64,000 bases of DNA, from assembly GCF_001955655.1 (NCBI RefSeq), contig NZ_MSPW01000012.1:83874-147873 (forward strand), written 5' to 3'. The stretch comes from Viridibacillus arenosi. GTDB lineage: Bacteria; Bacillota; Bacilli; Bacillales_A; Planococcaceae. A model generated the notes under the pieces. The model ran no database searches, had not been told where the DNA came from, and saw only the letters and a list, made by a program, of their open reading frames with translations. Shown piece after piece: positions 1 to 8,517 of the stretch (positions within the stretch are counted from its first letter, which is position 1; each line of letters begins with the position of its first letter). The position numbers and the translations under genes were made by a program.

Positions 1-1272
1 AACAATATAGAGCAAACTTTGGAAGAAGCCATAAAAACTCAATTAATCATTCCTGATTTAATAAAAGTTGAAGATAAAGAAGAAGCTATATCACTCGTAT
101 TTACAGGACACTTACTTCTTTTTTTTGAAGATGAACTTCTCCTATATTCAAGTAATATTGCTAAAATGCCTAATCGAAATCCTGAAGAAACTCGAATGGA
201 AATGGTTATAAAAGGACCAAGGGATAACTTTATCGAAGATGTTTCAGTTAATATTGCATTAATTAGAAAGAGATTACCGACAAACTCATTGTGTGTGGAA
301 AAATTTGTACTAGGAGAGCGTTCAAAAACTTCAGTAGCCATTCTCTATTTTGACGATATTGCTAATAAGGAAATATTGAGCGAAATCAAAAAGGAATTAA
401 ATAAAGTCGATACTGATATTGTTTTTAGTGGAGATTTATTAATGGAACACATTATTAAAAGTGGCATGCTATTTCCAAGGACTGATTATACGGGAAGGCC
501 AGATCATGCCATTCAATCCCTTGTCAGGGGGCGTTTTCTTATACTAGTTGAAGGAGTAGCCTACGTTGTTATCACGCCAGTGAATTTGTTTTTACTCTTA
601 AAATCGGGTGAGGATAATGAAAATACCATCATTTTCAGTTCATTTGAACGGATACTTCGTGTGTTTAGTATATTAATTGGTTTACTCCTTCCTGCATTTT
701 GGCTCGCTTTAACTACTTTTCATCAAAATCAAATGCCACTTCAATTACTAGCGACCATTGTACAATTGAATACAGGACTTCCACTTCCTTCCGCAATAGA
801 AATGCTCCTTATGCTCCTCATGTTTGAATTATTCAGAGAGGCGGGTTTACGTCTTCCATCTGCCATTGGAGGAACTATTAGTGTTGTTGGTGGATTAATT
901 ATTGGAGATGCAGCAATCCGAGCAGGTGTAACCAGTCCTGCGATGATCGTCATTATAGCGATTTCAACCATTGCAACTTTTACGCTAATCAATCAATCCC
1001 TTGTTACTGCAGTAAGTGTGTTACGTATTTGTTTTATAGTCGCTACTGCATTTTTTGGTTTATTCGGCTTCTTTATGTCTCTTTACTTCACCTTATTTTA
1101 CTTAACAAATATTCGAACATTCGGAGTTCCATACATGAATATTTCCTCAGATTTAAATTGGTCGACAATCAAAAAATCGCTCTTTAGACTTTCTCCAAAA
1201 AACTATTCTAAGCGTCCTAATATGTTAGACCCACTGGATAAAACACGGACAAAAGAGAAAAAAAATGAATAA
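1..1272 (+). CDS. GerA-family spore germination receptor subunit A (5' truncated by window)
   Basis: A-subunit of a nutrient germinant receptor of the inner spore membrane. The frame is open from base 1 and gives 423 visible residues, so the N-terminus lies outside the window (the family is usually about 480-530 aa). The visible N-terminal half is the soluble GerA domain (for example MEHIIKSGMLFPRTDYTGRP, with the family's RTDYTGRPD-like stretch). The C-terminal half carries several hydrophobic membrane segments, followed by a basic tail. The stop overlaps the start of the gerC-like gene by 8 bp, so the two are cotranslated. No B-subunit permease lies between A and C. Family assignment is firm; the germinant cannot be read from sequence. 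Confidence 0.93.
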   Translation, partial: NNIEQTLEEAIKTQLIIPDLIKVEDKEEAISLVFTGHLLLFFEDELLLYSSNIAKMPNRNPEETRMEMVIKGPRDNFIEDVSVNIALIRKRLPTNSLCVEKFVLGERSKTSVAILYFDDIANKEILSEIKKELNKVDTDIVFSGDLLMEHIIKSGMLFPRTDYTGRPDHAIQSLVRGRFLILVEGVAYVVITPVNLFLLLKSGEDNENTIIFSSFERILRVFSILIGLLLPAFWLALTTFHQNQMPLQLLATIVQLNTGLPLPSAIEMLLMLLMFELFREAGLRLPSAIGGTISVVGGLIIGDAAIRAGVTSPAMIVIIAISTIATFTLINQSLVTAVSVLRICFIVATAFFGLFGFFMSLYFTLFYLTNIRTFGVPYMNISSDLNWSTIKKSLFRLSPKNYSKRPNMLDPLDKTRTKEKKNE

Positions 1273-2419
1273 GAGAATTTGGATTATTGTACTTTTACTC
1301 TCGACTTTTCTTTCTGGTTGTTGGGATGTAGACGAGCCTGAAAGGATGCTATATGTGCACGGGGTGGGCGTAGATTTCAAGGATGGTGAATACGAAGTCT
1401 ACACTCAGATTATTGATTTTAGCAATACTGCAAAAACCGAACAACCTACTAATAATCCCGTACAGTCCGAAGTCGGTTATGCCAAAGGGAAAACGATTGA
1501 TGAAGCAATTTTCAAATTATATCATTCCATTGATCAAAAAGTTTTTTGGGGTTTCTTTACATTTATCATTTTCTCGGAGGAAGCTTTAAAGGATGGGCGA
1601 GCAAATCCTATTATAGATAATTTCCTTCGTTATAGAGAAACTAGATATCAAATCTGGATGTACGGTACTAATGATCCGATTAAGGATTTATTGTTAGCAA
1701 CACCCATCATAAATAAATCTCTAATATTGTCAAAGTTGGGTGACCCAGAAAATTCATATGAACAAGAATCCTTTATAAAACCCATCAATTTCCGCGAGTT
1801 AATCATTGGACTAAACGAACCAAATCACGAAATGGCTATACCATTTATATCTGTCAATAAAAATTGGGAAACGGAACAAAACGAAACCAATACCATTTCT
1901 TTATCTGGAGTAGGATTACTCTCCCCAAAAGAATTTAAAGGGTATCTGCCTGCAGACAAAATACGTGGATTACAGTGGATGACAAAAGAAACGAAACGTG
2001 GGGAAGTTACAGTCCAACTAGATTCTAATGATTCAGTAGAATTCACTGTAGTTGTCGATAAATTAAAATTGAAAGTAAAACCAATTGTTAGAAAGAATGA
2101 TGTGAAATTCGATATTGCTATAAAAATGAACGTCACTGTTAGTGAATTTCATGGAGATTTATCGTCTAATGAAATTCGAAGAGAGGTAATTAAAGAAGTA
2201 GAAAAAGAAATAAGAGGCACATATGAAGAAGCATTAAATCATAATACGGATATCTATCGATTATCTGAGTACCTATACCGTAAAGAATTCAAAGCCTGGA
2301 AAAAGCTTCAGAAAGATGGAAAAGTAGAACTAACAGAGCATTCTATACAGAATATTAAAGTGGAAATTAGAAAGTTAAAATCACAAAGAAAATCGTCTAA
2401 GGAGACTATTGAAAAATAA
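1265..2419 (+). CDS. Ger(x)C family spore germination lipoprotein
   Basis: C-subunit of the germinant receptor, a lipoprotein on the outer face of the inner spore membrane. The N-terminus is a lipoprotein signal: KR, a hydrophobic stretch, then lipobox LSGC with the lipidated Cys at about residue 19, followed by WD as is usual in GerC proteins. Length (384 aa) fits the family. The C-terminal domain (about 200-370) is the conserved mixed alpha/beta GerC domain and the tail is Lys-rich. The ATG lies inside the end of the A-subunit gene. A strong hairpin follows 75 bp downstream, so the operon ends here. Confidence 0.93.
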   Translation: MNKRIWIIVLLLSTFLSGCWDVDEPERMLYVHGVGVDFKDGEYEVYTQIIDFSNTAKTEQPTNNPVQSEVGYAKGKTIDEAIFKLYHSIDQKVFWGFFTFIIFSEEALKDGRANPIIDNFLRYRETRYQIWMYGTNDPIKDLLLATPIINKSLILSKLGDPENSYEQESFIKPINFRELIIGLNEPNHEMAIPFISVNKNWETEQNETNTISLSGVGLLSPKEFKGYLPADKIRGLQWMTKETKRGEVTVQLDSNDSVEFTVVVDKLKLKVKPIVRKNDVKFDIAIKMNVTVSEFHGDLSSNEIRREVIKEVEKEIRGTYEEALNHNTDIYRLSEYLYRKEFKAWKKLQKDGKVELTEHSIQNIKVEIRKLKSQRKSSKETIEK

Positions 2420-2494
2420 CGTTGCTCCGAATATCTGAAATATACATTGTGAAATACTATCTAAATATGCACTAACATGGTACATGTATTTATA

Positions 2495-2557
2495 GGGAGA
2501 CTATTTTTAAGATTGTTGTGTAGCAAGCCAATCTTGAAAGTAACGGTCTCCCTTTTT
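2495..2557 (+). terminator. Rho-independent terminator of the ger operon
   Basis: Two nested perfect stems: GGGAGAC (2495-2501) with GTCTCCC (2546-2552), and AAGATTG (2509-2515) with CAATCTT (2529-2535), followed by TTTTT. It is the first such structure after the gerC stop. The rest of 2420-2802 holds only this hairpin, the next one, and AT-rich DNA in which I see no gene. Confidence 0.8.
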
Positions 2558-2667
2558 CTAGTTAACTAATTATGTAAGTTGTTTTACGTTTTAAAAGTAA
2601 GCTATTGTATTATGTTTAAATTCTCATTGGATTAATAATCTATACTTTTATAAATTTGAATAGCCTT

Positions 2668-2699
2668 TAAAAAAAGTTACTGAATTTCTCCAGTAACTT
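2668..2699 (-). terminator. Terminator for the minus-strand P-loop ATPase gene
   Basis: Perfect 9-bp stem AAGTTACTG/CAGTAACTT (2674-2682, 2691-2699) with an 8-nt loop. Reading the minus strand, the stem is followed by a T run. It lies about 100 bp after the stop of the gene at 2803-3918 and faces the ger terminator, as expected between convergent units. Confidence 0.75.
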
Positions 2700-2802
2700 A
2701 ATCTTATATATTTTTTCACTAAAAACTTAAATATTATTAACAGATATACATCTGATGTACAATTAAGATTTGCGCTAATAGACATATCTTTCTTATAATA
2801 CG

Positions 2803-3918
2803 TTACCTAAACTCATTTACAGTTGAGCCTTTTAATAGCTCAACTATTGTGTTTTCAATTTCTTTTTGTATACCTTCAACAATAGAGAAATCAACTGCTT
2901 CGTAATAAATCGCTTCTAACTTATCGTACGATATTTTTGCTTCAGCTAAACTTGCTGTTCCCTCATTCATTTTATTTCGATATCGTTTGGAAATCTCCAA
3001 AATTTGCTCTTCATAAATTTCATCCGTTCTTGGGAAAACGGCAACATTGTATAAATCAATTATTTCGTCGCCTTCACGAGATGGAAAATATTCATGAGGT
3101 GCTGTACTGTCAAAAATCGCGATTCCAAGTTCTCTGAGGATGACCATATCCAAACTATTTGGATCAAATCCGCAGTGATAGATCTCAACATCTAAGCCTC
3201 TTTCTTCAGCTGTAGAAGCTAATTTCTTCAGAAGAGTTGATTTTCCTGAACCAGGTCTGCCTTTTAAAAAGTAACGCTTACGAATGTTCTCAGTTAGATT
3301 TGGAACATAATCTACTGCTCCTATTGGCGTAGCTGCTCCTAAAAAACGATGTCGGACATCTGCTTCCTTATTTAAATGAATTTCCCCAAAAAATGTTACT
3401 TTTATCTCCTCAGTCAATACATTTAACTTTTCAAAATCCATATTGGCAATATAGATTGCTTCCCATTCATCATGAACGGCTAACGCTTCTGCATAAGAAT
3501 GATAAGCTTGCCCATACGCTTCTTCTTTTTCCTTCATTAATTGAATAATGTCATCCGTTTTGGTGCCAAGTTGTTGTGAATTCCACGCATTCCCTAGATT
3601 CACATACTCCTCAATAGCACCAGGAGCTTTAGGTTCTATGACATGCGGTTCCGTTCCATCAACAATCCCTATCTTTAATGTAGGAAAAATAACACCATCA
3701 ATAGAATCTGAATCAGAAGCACAATGGATGAATTCTACATCATACCCTTTTTCCTGCCAGTCACTCGCAATATTCTTCATTAAAGTCGACTTCCCAGTCC
3801 CTGGACCACCTTTTAATATGAAGATCTTCTCTAATCCCGCATAATTAGAATCGTATAGGCTAAAGAAACCTCTTGCCGTATTTCCCCCAAAAAAATAATG
3901 TAACGCTTTTCCGCTCAC
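2803..3918 (-). CDS. PRK06851-like protein with two P-loop ATPase domains
   Basis: About 371 aa made of two similar halves, each with a Walker A motif: GGPGTGKSTLMK near residue 40 and GRPGSGKSTLLK near residue 220. Each is followed by the same pattern (xGxDVExxHC, then a D-rich strand and 'xxIxIxDxTxPH'), so the halves are an internal duplication. This matches the uncharacterised PRK06851 ATPases of bacilli; substrate and role are unknown. A TTG (3921) and a GTG (3918) are adjacent; the GTG, 9 nt after AGGAG, is chosen. It appears monocistronic, with its own downstream terminator. Confidence 0.8.
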   Translation of the reverse strand: MSGKALHYFFGGNTARGFFSLYDSNYAGLEKIFILKGGPGTGKSTLMKNIASDWQEKGYDVEFIHCASDSDSIDGVIFPTLKIGIVDGTEPHVIEPKAPGAIEEYVNLGNAWNSQQLGTKTDDIIQLMKEKEEAYGQAYHSYAEALAVHDEWEAIYIANMDFEKLNVLTEEIKVTFFGEIHLNKEADVRHRFLGAATPIGAVDYVPNLTENIRKRYFLKGRPGSGKSTLLKKLASTAEERGLDVEIYHCGFDPNSLDMVILRELGIAIFDSTAPHEYFPSREGDEIIDLYNVAVFPRTDEIYEEQILEISKRYRNKMNEGTASLAEAKISYDKLEAIYYEAVDFSIVEGIQKEIENTIVELLKGSTVNEFR

Positions 3919-4127
3919 CAAAAAAATCTCCTCTCTAACTGGAAGTTTTTCTATAGATGTAAGGTATGCGAAAGAAGAGATATAGGTGAATGCCTAATGA
4001 AGATTACTGGGAAAATTGAATAGCATATGTAATATGCTATTCCTCCCTACCTTTCAGTCACCATGTAGATTTAAAGTATAGTTTTAAAAAAAGAAACAGC
4101 TGCTCATTTATTAACTGCAAACAAAAC

Positions 4128-4165
4128 GAATCCATTTTGAAAACAAGTATGTTCAAAATGGATTC
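4128..4165 (-). terminator. Terminator downstream of the YfiT-like gene
   Basis: Perfect 13-bp stem GAATCCATTTTGA/TCAAAATGGATTC (4128-4140, 4153-4165) with a 12-nt loop. The minus strand continues into GTTTTGTTTG. It lies 30 bp after the stop of the gene at 4196-4705. Confidence 0.75.
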
Positions 4166-4195
4166 TTTATCTTTCAGGAAAATTTAATTTTTTTA

Positions 4196-4705
4196 TTACT
4201 TTAAAGCATTTTTTATATGAGCTAAGTGATGATTACCATGCCATGCATAAATACCAATGTTTTTTTCGAGCGATACAGCACCAGAATCAGGATGGATAAA
4301 TGTTCTTTTTAGTTGTTCATCAGTTAAATTTTCAATTAAATAAATCCAACGCTCATGTAAGGATTCAATGATTTTCAAAGAAGTGGCGATGGGTAATTTT
4401 GAATCCGGCAACTCAGCCCATTTATCTTCAGAATACGGTTTAATTGTTGGAGTTTCTTCTGTTAATGCTAGTTTGAAACGGATATAAGCATTCATATGAC
4501 TATCTGCAATGTGATGGACAATTTGTCGAATAGTCCAACTACCTTCTCGATATGTATTCTCTAGTGCTTCGTCAGTTAAATGATTGACTACATCCTTTAA
4601 TCTTATTGGTAACGTACGAATTTCATTTTCCCAAGACTTTATTTCTTCTGTTGAAATGTGTTCTGTACAAACGAATTCTCCTATAGGAAATCTTTCATTC
4701 ATCAT
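4196..4705 (-). CDS. YfiT/DinB-superfamily putative metal-dependent hydrolase or thiol transferase
   Basis: 169 aa, the usual YfiT length. The DinB/YfiT four-helix fold is indicated by WTIRQIVHHIADSHMNAYIR near residue 70 and WHGNHHLAHI near the C-terminus, which supply the three histidines known to bind a metal in B. subtilis YfiT. Members of this superfamily include bacillithiol S-transferases, but whether this protein acts on bacillithiol cannot be read from sequence. The first of two ATGs is used, preceded by GGGTGGG. It stands alone, with its own terminator. Confidence 0.85.
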   Translation of the reverse strand: MMNERFPIGEFVCTEHISTEEIKSWENEIRTLPIRLKDVVNHLTDEALENTYREGSWTIRQIVHHIADSHMNAYIRFKLALTEETPTIKPYSEDKWAELPDSKLPIATSLKIIESLHERWIYLIENLTDEQLKRTFIHPDSGAVSLEKNIGIYAWHGNHHLAHIKNALK

Positions 4706-4853
4706 CTATTTATCCCACCCTATTCTTTATTTTCAAAAACTGCGTTAAATCCAATATTTGTTATATATTTTACATTTTTTACTGTACAATTAATATATCA
4801 ATATTCAAGAAAAGTGCAGATTACCTTGAATTTTTAAGATTGGAGTTACGTTT

Positions 4854-5411
4854 ATGAATAGACTAGTAATTATGACTGTTGGTAAAACTCATAGCGGTAA
4901 AACTACATTTGCAAAAGCTTTAGAAAATCAGATGTTTAACTCTGTTGTCATTGATCAAGATAAGCATGCTGAATTCCTTCAAATGAATTACCAAACAATA
5001 TTACCGGAACAAGGAAAGAATACAATTAAATACGCTCTGACACAAACCATTGTTAATTATGCTACTACTGAGACGAATTGCCATCTTATTTTGTGCAACT
5101 CAAATCGTAATCAAAAAGGACGTTTGAAGCTACTCGAACAATTCCATAACAAAGGATTTAAGAGTATTCTTGTGGATTTTGATATTCCTGAACATGTTCT
5201 TAAAAATCGTGTTGCGAAAAGTCAGCGTGATACTTCCATACTAAGAACCGCATCAACTTTTGCTGAAGTGCTTAGTCGACAGCACAATGAAACGAATCAA
5301 GATGATGTAGTCGCACCGATTAAAGGAGAGGCAGACCATTTATTTGTCATTAAAAACTCCACTGAAGTTGAATCGGTTATCCGAAAAATTGTTGATCTTG
5401 CTCAAATTTGA
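4854..5411 (+). CDS. P-loop kinase-like ATP-binding protein
   Basis: 185 aa with an N-terminal Walker A (VGKTHSGKTTFAKAL, residues about 9-23), a DxD-type 'VIDQDKHAEF' segment, and a lid-like Arg-rich stretch (KNRVAKSQRDTSILR, about 120-135). This architecture is that of AAA_33/zeta-toxin-like small-molecule kinases. No neighbour suggests the substrate, and no antitoxin-like gene is adjacent. The ATG follows TTGGAGTTACG. Confidence 0.7.
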   Translation: MNRLVIMTVGKTHSGKTTFAKALENQMFNSVVIDQDKHAEFLQMNYQTILPEQGKNTIKYALTQTIVNYATTETNCHLILCNSNRNQKGRLKLLEQFHNKGFKSILVDFDIPEHVLKNRVAKSQRDTSILRTASTFAEVLSRQHNETNQDDVVAPIKGEADHLFVIKNSTEVESVIRKIVDLAQI

Positions 5412-5500
5412 TACAACACTTAACTGTGTTAACTATCGAAAGCGAAAATTAAGGATTTGCCAAACGAATTAAACAACATTATTTCTTTTATACATTTGCA

Positions 5501-6106
5501 CTACTCCAAATGCATAGCAATCTCCAGTCCCGTTGCTTTATCATTAAAGATATCGCTGTATTCTGTAAACACTAAAGTCATCCCCGAAATATCGTCAGGT
5601 ACTGGTGGAGAAACAATGAATGAATGCATGAAGTTCCCAGTCGATCCTGACGCTCTGTCATTTCGACAATCATAAGCTTGTCCAATAGACAATGCAAAAT
5701 GATTATGATTTAATTGATGATTCTTTCGTGTATCTATTGTTTCATTCCAATCGATATTAAGATGGACAATACTGGCATTTTCGTACTGTCTTATAAATGT
5801 GACAGTGTAAAATTTTTCATCAACTTCAACTGATTTTAAAACTGGTAGATGCTTTCTAAACCCACTAGGCTCAACTTGAGGTTTAAAAAAGTCATGCATT
5901 CTAACAGTTCCAAATAACGAACTTAAATATTCTTCATACAAATCATATTTTGTTGCCCATTTTGAAAGCACTTCATCAGGTGGAAAAACTGGATGATCCA
6001 TTGAAAGGTCCTTGCGTTGCTTTAATAAAGTACAAATTTGTTCATCAATCGAGAAAAGCTGTTCATTATAGTTATTTGAAGATTGCTCAATAGAGTTTCG
6101 TTTCAT
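5501..6106 (-). CDS. Hypothetical protein with a chorismate-mutase-like N-terminal helix
   Basis: 201 aa, family not recognised. The first 40 residues contain LFSIDEQICTLLKQRKDLS, a helical pattern like the start of AroQ-type chorismate mutase, but the rest (beta-rich, with a YDCRND segment and a hydrophobic SFIVSPPVP strand near the C-terminus) does not fit that enzyme. No signal peptide or membrane span is seen. The start is supported by GAGGGGAAG 5-6 nt upstream of ATG. Confidence 0.65.
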   Translation of the reverse strand: MKRNSIEQSSNNYNEQLFSIDEQICTLLKQRKDLSMDHPVFPPDEVLSKWATKYDLYEEYLSSLFGTVRMHDFFKPQVEPSGFRKHLPVLKSVEVDEKFYTVTFIRQYENASIVHLNIDWNETIDTRKNHQLNHNHFALSIGQAYDCRNDRASGSTGNFMHSFIVSPPVPDDISGMTLVFTEYSDIFNDKATGLEIAMHLE

Positions 6107-6271
6107 CTAACTTCCCCTCAATTCTATAATTTCATTAAAACTATATTACCTTTATTTTATACGATATAGAAAATTATAGTAAGTTAGTTGATTTTTTATA
6201 ATTACTCATGTAAGCTTCACAATTAGAAAAGTTATCTAGAAAATAATTATTTTGAATACTATATGAAAAAT

Positions 6272-6314
6272 AAAAAAAGTCGAATTCCTATTAAGTGAAG
6301 GAATTGACTTTTCT
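6272..6314. terminator. Bidirectional terminator-like hairpin
   Basis: Stem AAGTC-AATTCCT (6277-6281, 6283-6289; one bulged G) with AGGAATT-GACTT (6299-6310), preceded by seven A and followed by TTTTCTTTT, so it can terminate on either strand. On the minus strand it ends the gene at 6354-6965. Its left arm resembles the hairpin at 7722-7762. Confidence 0.75.
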
Positions 6315-6353
6315 TTTGCATTCAAAGTACCTATTTTTGTATCAATATCATAG

Positions 6354-6965
6354 TTATTTTTTTCGACGTCTTCTAATGATTACAACAGCTATCAAAAGTA
6401 CTAACATTATTAAAGCAATATATATTTGTTTATTATTTGTTACGTTTACAGAAGGTGTTTTTTCTTGCCCTTTAATGTTTTCCAAAACTAATGTTACTTG
6501 TTCAGTAGGCGTCTGACCTTTTCCTAAAGCTTGAATATCCTCTTTAGCTCCGGATAAAGGCGCAGTTCTTGAACAAGCGTTAACTCTTAGTTCTCCATTG
6601 TCCTCATATGCATATATTAAATACTCCTCTTTTAAAGAGAATCCATAGCCACAACTGGCTGAACTCCTTTCTGTATAAACAATGACTTGTGTTTGGTCAA
6701 CACCTTTCCATGATTTATCTACGCTAAATAGTATAGCAATTGGATCTGCAGAAGATTGTATTTCATTATTTTTGTTTCTATCAACAATTTCAATAACTTT
6801 ACCAGAGAAAACTGCCGAACTACTTTTTAAAGCTTCTTTTGGCGGATCCGGCTGAGCACATGAACAAGCATAACTTTTATCAATGGGATAAATCAAAACA
6901 CTAATAAACAACATAGATAATAAAATCACAATACGTATTTTGTTTTTCACAGTCTTTTTATTCAA
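6354..6965 (-). CDS. Secreted, C-terminally membrane-anchored TIMP/NTR-like protein
   Basis: 203 aa. It has a signal peptide (basic MNKKTVKNKIR then hydrophobic), and the mature protein appears to start at the YACSCAQP motif, the Cys-x-Cys beginning typical of TIMP/netrin-like domains. A beta-rich domain follows (AVFSGKVIEIV, SASCGY, NACSRTAPL; Cys residues could pair). A spacer leads to a C-terminal transmembrane helix and RRRRKK anchor, an arrangement like a membrane-tethered surface protein. There is no LPXTG motif. The start is TTG, 6 nt after GGAGGG. A protease-inhibitor role is inference only. Confidence 0.75.
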   Translation of the reverse strand: MNKKTVKNKIRIVILLSMLFISVLIYPIDKSYACSCAQPDPPKEALKSSSAVFSGKVIEIVDRNKNNEIQSSADPIAILFSVDKSWKGVDQTQVIVYTERSSASCGYGFSLKEEYLIYAYEDNGELRVNACSRTAPLSGAKEDIQALGKGQTPTEQVTLVLENIKGQEKTPSVNVTNNKQIYIALIMLVLLIAVVIIRRRRKK

Positions 6966-7010
6966 ATTGATCCCTCCATCTATGCTTATAGATTTTACAA
7001 AGTTGAATTC

Positions 7011-7208
7011 CTATTTTGTCTTACCTTCTTCTCTATATGTATCTACACAGTTTTTGCAAATACATTGCTTCCCCTTGCTCTCCTGAGGAACTAAATCAAA
7101 AATCCCTTTAGGAAATTTCTCTATATAACACCAGCATTCATTTTGCCCTTCTATTCCTGCCATACATTTGTTTTCCTCACCACATAAAGGACAATGTTTT
7201 ACAGTCAA
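7011..7208 (-). CDS. Small cysteine-rich CWC-type protein
   Basis: 65 aa with Cys motifs CPLCGEENKC, ECWCY and CICKNC, which match the cysteine-rich CWC family (a likely zinc-binding small protein of unknown role). The start is TTG, 4 nt after GGGGGGAG. It lies just upstream of the TIMP-like gene on the same strand (gap 45 bp), so the two may be cotranscribed. Confidence 0.8.
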   Translation of the reverse strand: MTVKHCPLCGEENKCMAGIEGQNECWCYIEKFPKGIFDLVPQESKGKQCICKNCVDTYREEGKTK

Positions 7209-7256
7209 TTTTCTCCCCCCTGTCTATTTCACAATATAATTCAACAATTAACATTT

Positions 7257-7478
7257 TTAAGAGGATTCCTGATGATACTTATTAAAATCACAAATTTTGT
7301 TTTGCATAAAAAAATACGCCATGTATTTTATGTGAGCTATATACCCGCTATCAGACAAATGTTCATACTCTTTGTCTTTTGTTAACGGCAAAATATTTTT
7401 AACACTACCTTCTATCGTATTCGTATCAGATTGAACATTGACCAATACAGTCATGTAAATTCTATTTTTATATTCCAC
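7257..7478 (-). pseudogene. Possible fragment of a larger hypothetical protein
   Basis: A 73-codon minus-strand frame (VEYKNRIYMTVLVNV onwards) beginning at GTG with no ribosome site. The frame stays open nine codons further upstream without an ATG, and the sequence starts as if in mid-domain. It looks like the 3' part of a lost gene rather than a complete one. Family not recognised. It could also be chance. Confidence 0.3.
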
Positions 7479-7721
7479 TGTCCCAATAACTTGTTTTTTT
7501 CTAAATTAATATGAAGATAATTTATTTTTATGCCAATTGATTTATAAATTGTATAACCAGCTTATGAAAATCCAAATGATTTACGTTTCATGCATTCAGT
7601 AATAGATCATACACTCATAATTACTGCAAAGATTAATGTAATAGTTGATATGATTTTATAGACTTTGTACATTCACTATCCCACTACCTTCAACTACGGC
7701 AATTACTGTATTTTACCATAT

Positions 7722-7762
7722 AAAAAAAGTCGACTTCCATTAAGAATCGACTCTAATTTTTT
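7722..7762. terminator. Bidirectional terminator-like hairpin
   Basis: Stem AGTCGA-TTC/GAATCGACT (7728-7737, 7744-7752; one bulge) flanked by seven A on the left and a T7 tract on the right. No gene obviously needs it. Together with the hairpin at 7857 it is the only structure in the gene-free stretch 7479-7915; otherwise I see nothing there. Confidence 0.55.
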
Positions 7763-7856
7763 TCACTCTTATAGCAATATTAGTCCAATAGTCAATAGAA
7801 TAGTAAATTACTTGTCCATTACAAAATTAACTTGTCTGTTTATTAGTTTAATTTCA

Positions 7857-7896
7857 ATAAAAAAACAGGCTTATATTTGCATATAAACCCTGTTTT
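7857..7896 (-). terminator. Terminator of the proline-rich protein gene
   Basis: AAAACAGG (7862-7869) pairs with CCTGTTTT (7889-7896), with an inner TTATAT/ATATAA extension. The minus strand runs into a T tract. It lies 20 bp after the stop of the gene at 7916. Confidence 0.75.
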
Positions 7897-7915
7897 CAGC
7901 TCATTACTCACCCTC

Positions 7916-8305
7916 TTAACAACCTGGGAATCCCGGGGGAGCGAACCTACACCATGGCGGTCTTGGTGGCCTTGGTGGTCTCGGAGGATTTGGTGGTTGT
8001 GGTGGAAATGGAGGTCGCGTATTTTGGCATAACTGGCCGGCTTGAGTAATTGTTTGTATATCTCTTGAATGCAGGGGTAGTTGTTGTGGAATGCCGTTAA
8101 CAAATCTTGTAATTTGTACTCCGCCAAAATTAGGATTTGTCAATTCATTTCCCCATTCACTAACAGAATCCAATCGAACATTACAATACAGTTGTCCGTT
8201 GTTCATCTGGATATCCACCATAAAACCTACAAATCTTGTAAGTTGAACTGGATTCAAAAAGGTATTGATTGCCACTTTATTGCCATATGGATCATAATAG
8301 AACAT
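7916..8305 (-). CDS. Hypothetical protein with Pro-Arg-rich tail
   Basis: 129 aa. Residues 1-90 form a compact, probably beta-rich domain (FYYDPYGNKVAINTFLNP, then QLTRFVGF and QITRFVNG, which look like a repeated motif). The C-terminal 35 residues are low complexity: PPFPPQPPNPPRPPRPP, then a Cys-containing end (PWCRFAPPGFPGC). Such tails occur in spore surface and inclusion proteins, but the family is not recognised. The ATG at 8305 is chosen because AAAGGAGAG sits 8 nt upstream; the frame opens earlier without a ribosome site. Confidence 0.75.
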   Translation of the reverse strand: MFYYDPYGNKVAINTFLNPVQLTRFVGFMVDIQMNNGQLYCNVRLDSVSEWGNELTNPNFGGVQITRFVNGIPQQLPLHSRDIQTITQAGQLCQNTRPPFPPQPPNPPRPPRPPRPPWCRFAPPGFPGC

Positions 8306-8464
8306 CTTTCTATCTCTCCTTTCTTCGTTCAATATTGTAAAATATTCTTATATACATAATTAGGAAGTTGTCCTTATTCAATTGATTAATACACCTAATA
8401 TTGTTACTTTTTATGGTTATCACTTTTTCGTTCTAAAACAATTAAAGATATGAAAAAAAACCTC

Positions 8465-8497
8465 ATCAAAAAACGCCATTAACCTTAATGGCGTTTT
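8465..8497 (-). terminator. Terminator of the DUF305 gene
   Basis: Perfect 13-bp stem AAAACGCCATTAA/TTAATGGCGTTTT with CC between the arms (so the top pairs open as loop). The minus strand continues TTTTTTGATGAGG. It lies 21 bp from the DUF305 stop. Confidence 0.8.
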
Positions 8498-8517
8498 CAT
8501 TTACTATCTCAATAGTT

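Noticed and set aside
7665..7886. Plus-strand ORF through two hairpins
   Set aside because: It runs through both terminator stems and lacks a ribosome site.
7843..8127. Minus-strand ORF in another frame of the proline-rich gene
   Set aside because: Shadow frame: HQGHQDRHG-type repeats come from the CCN-rich tail of the real gene, and the terminator lies inside it.
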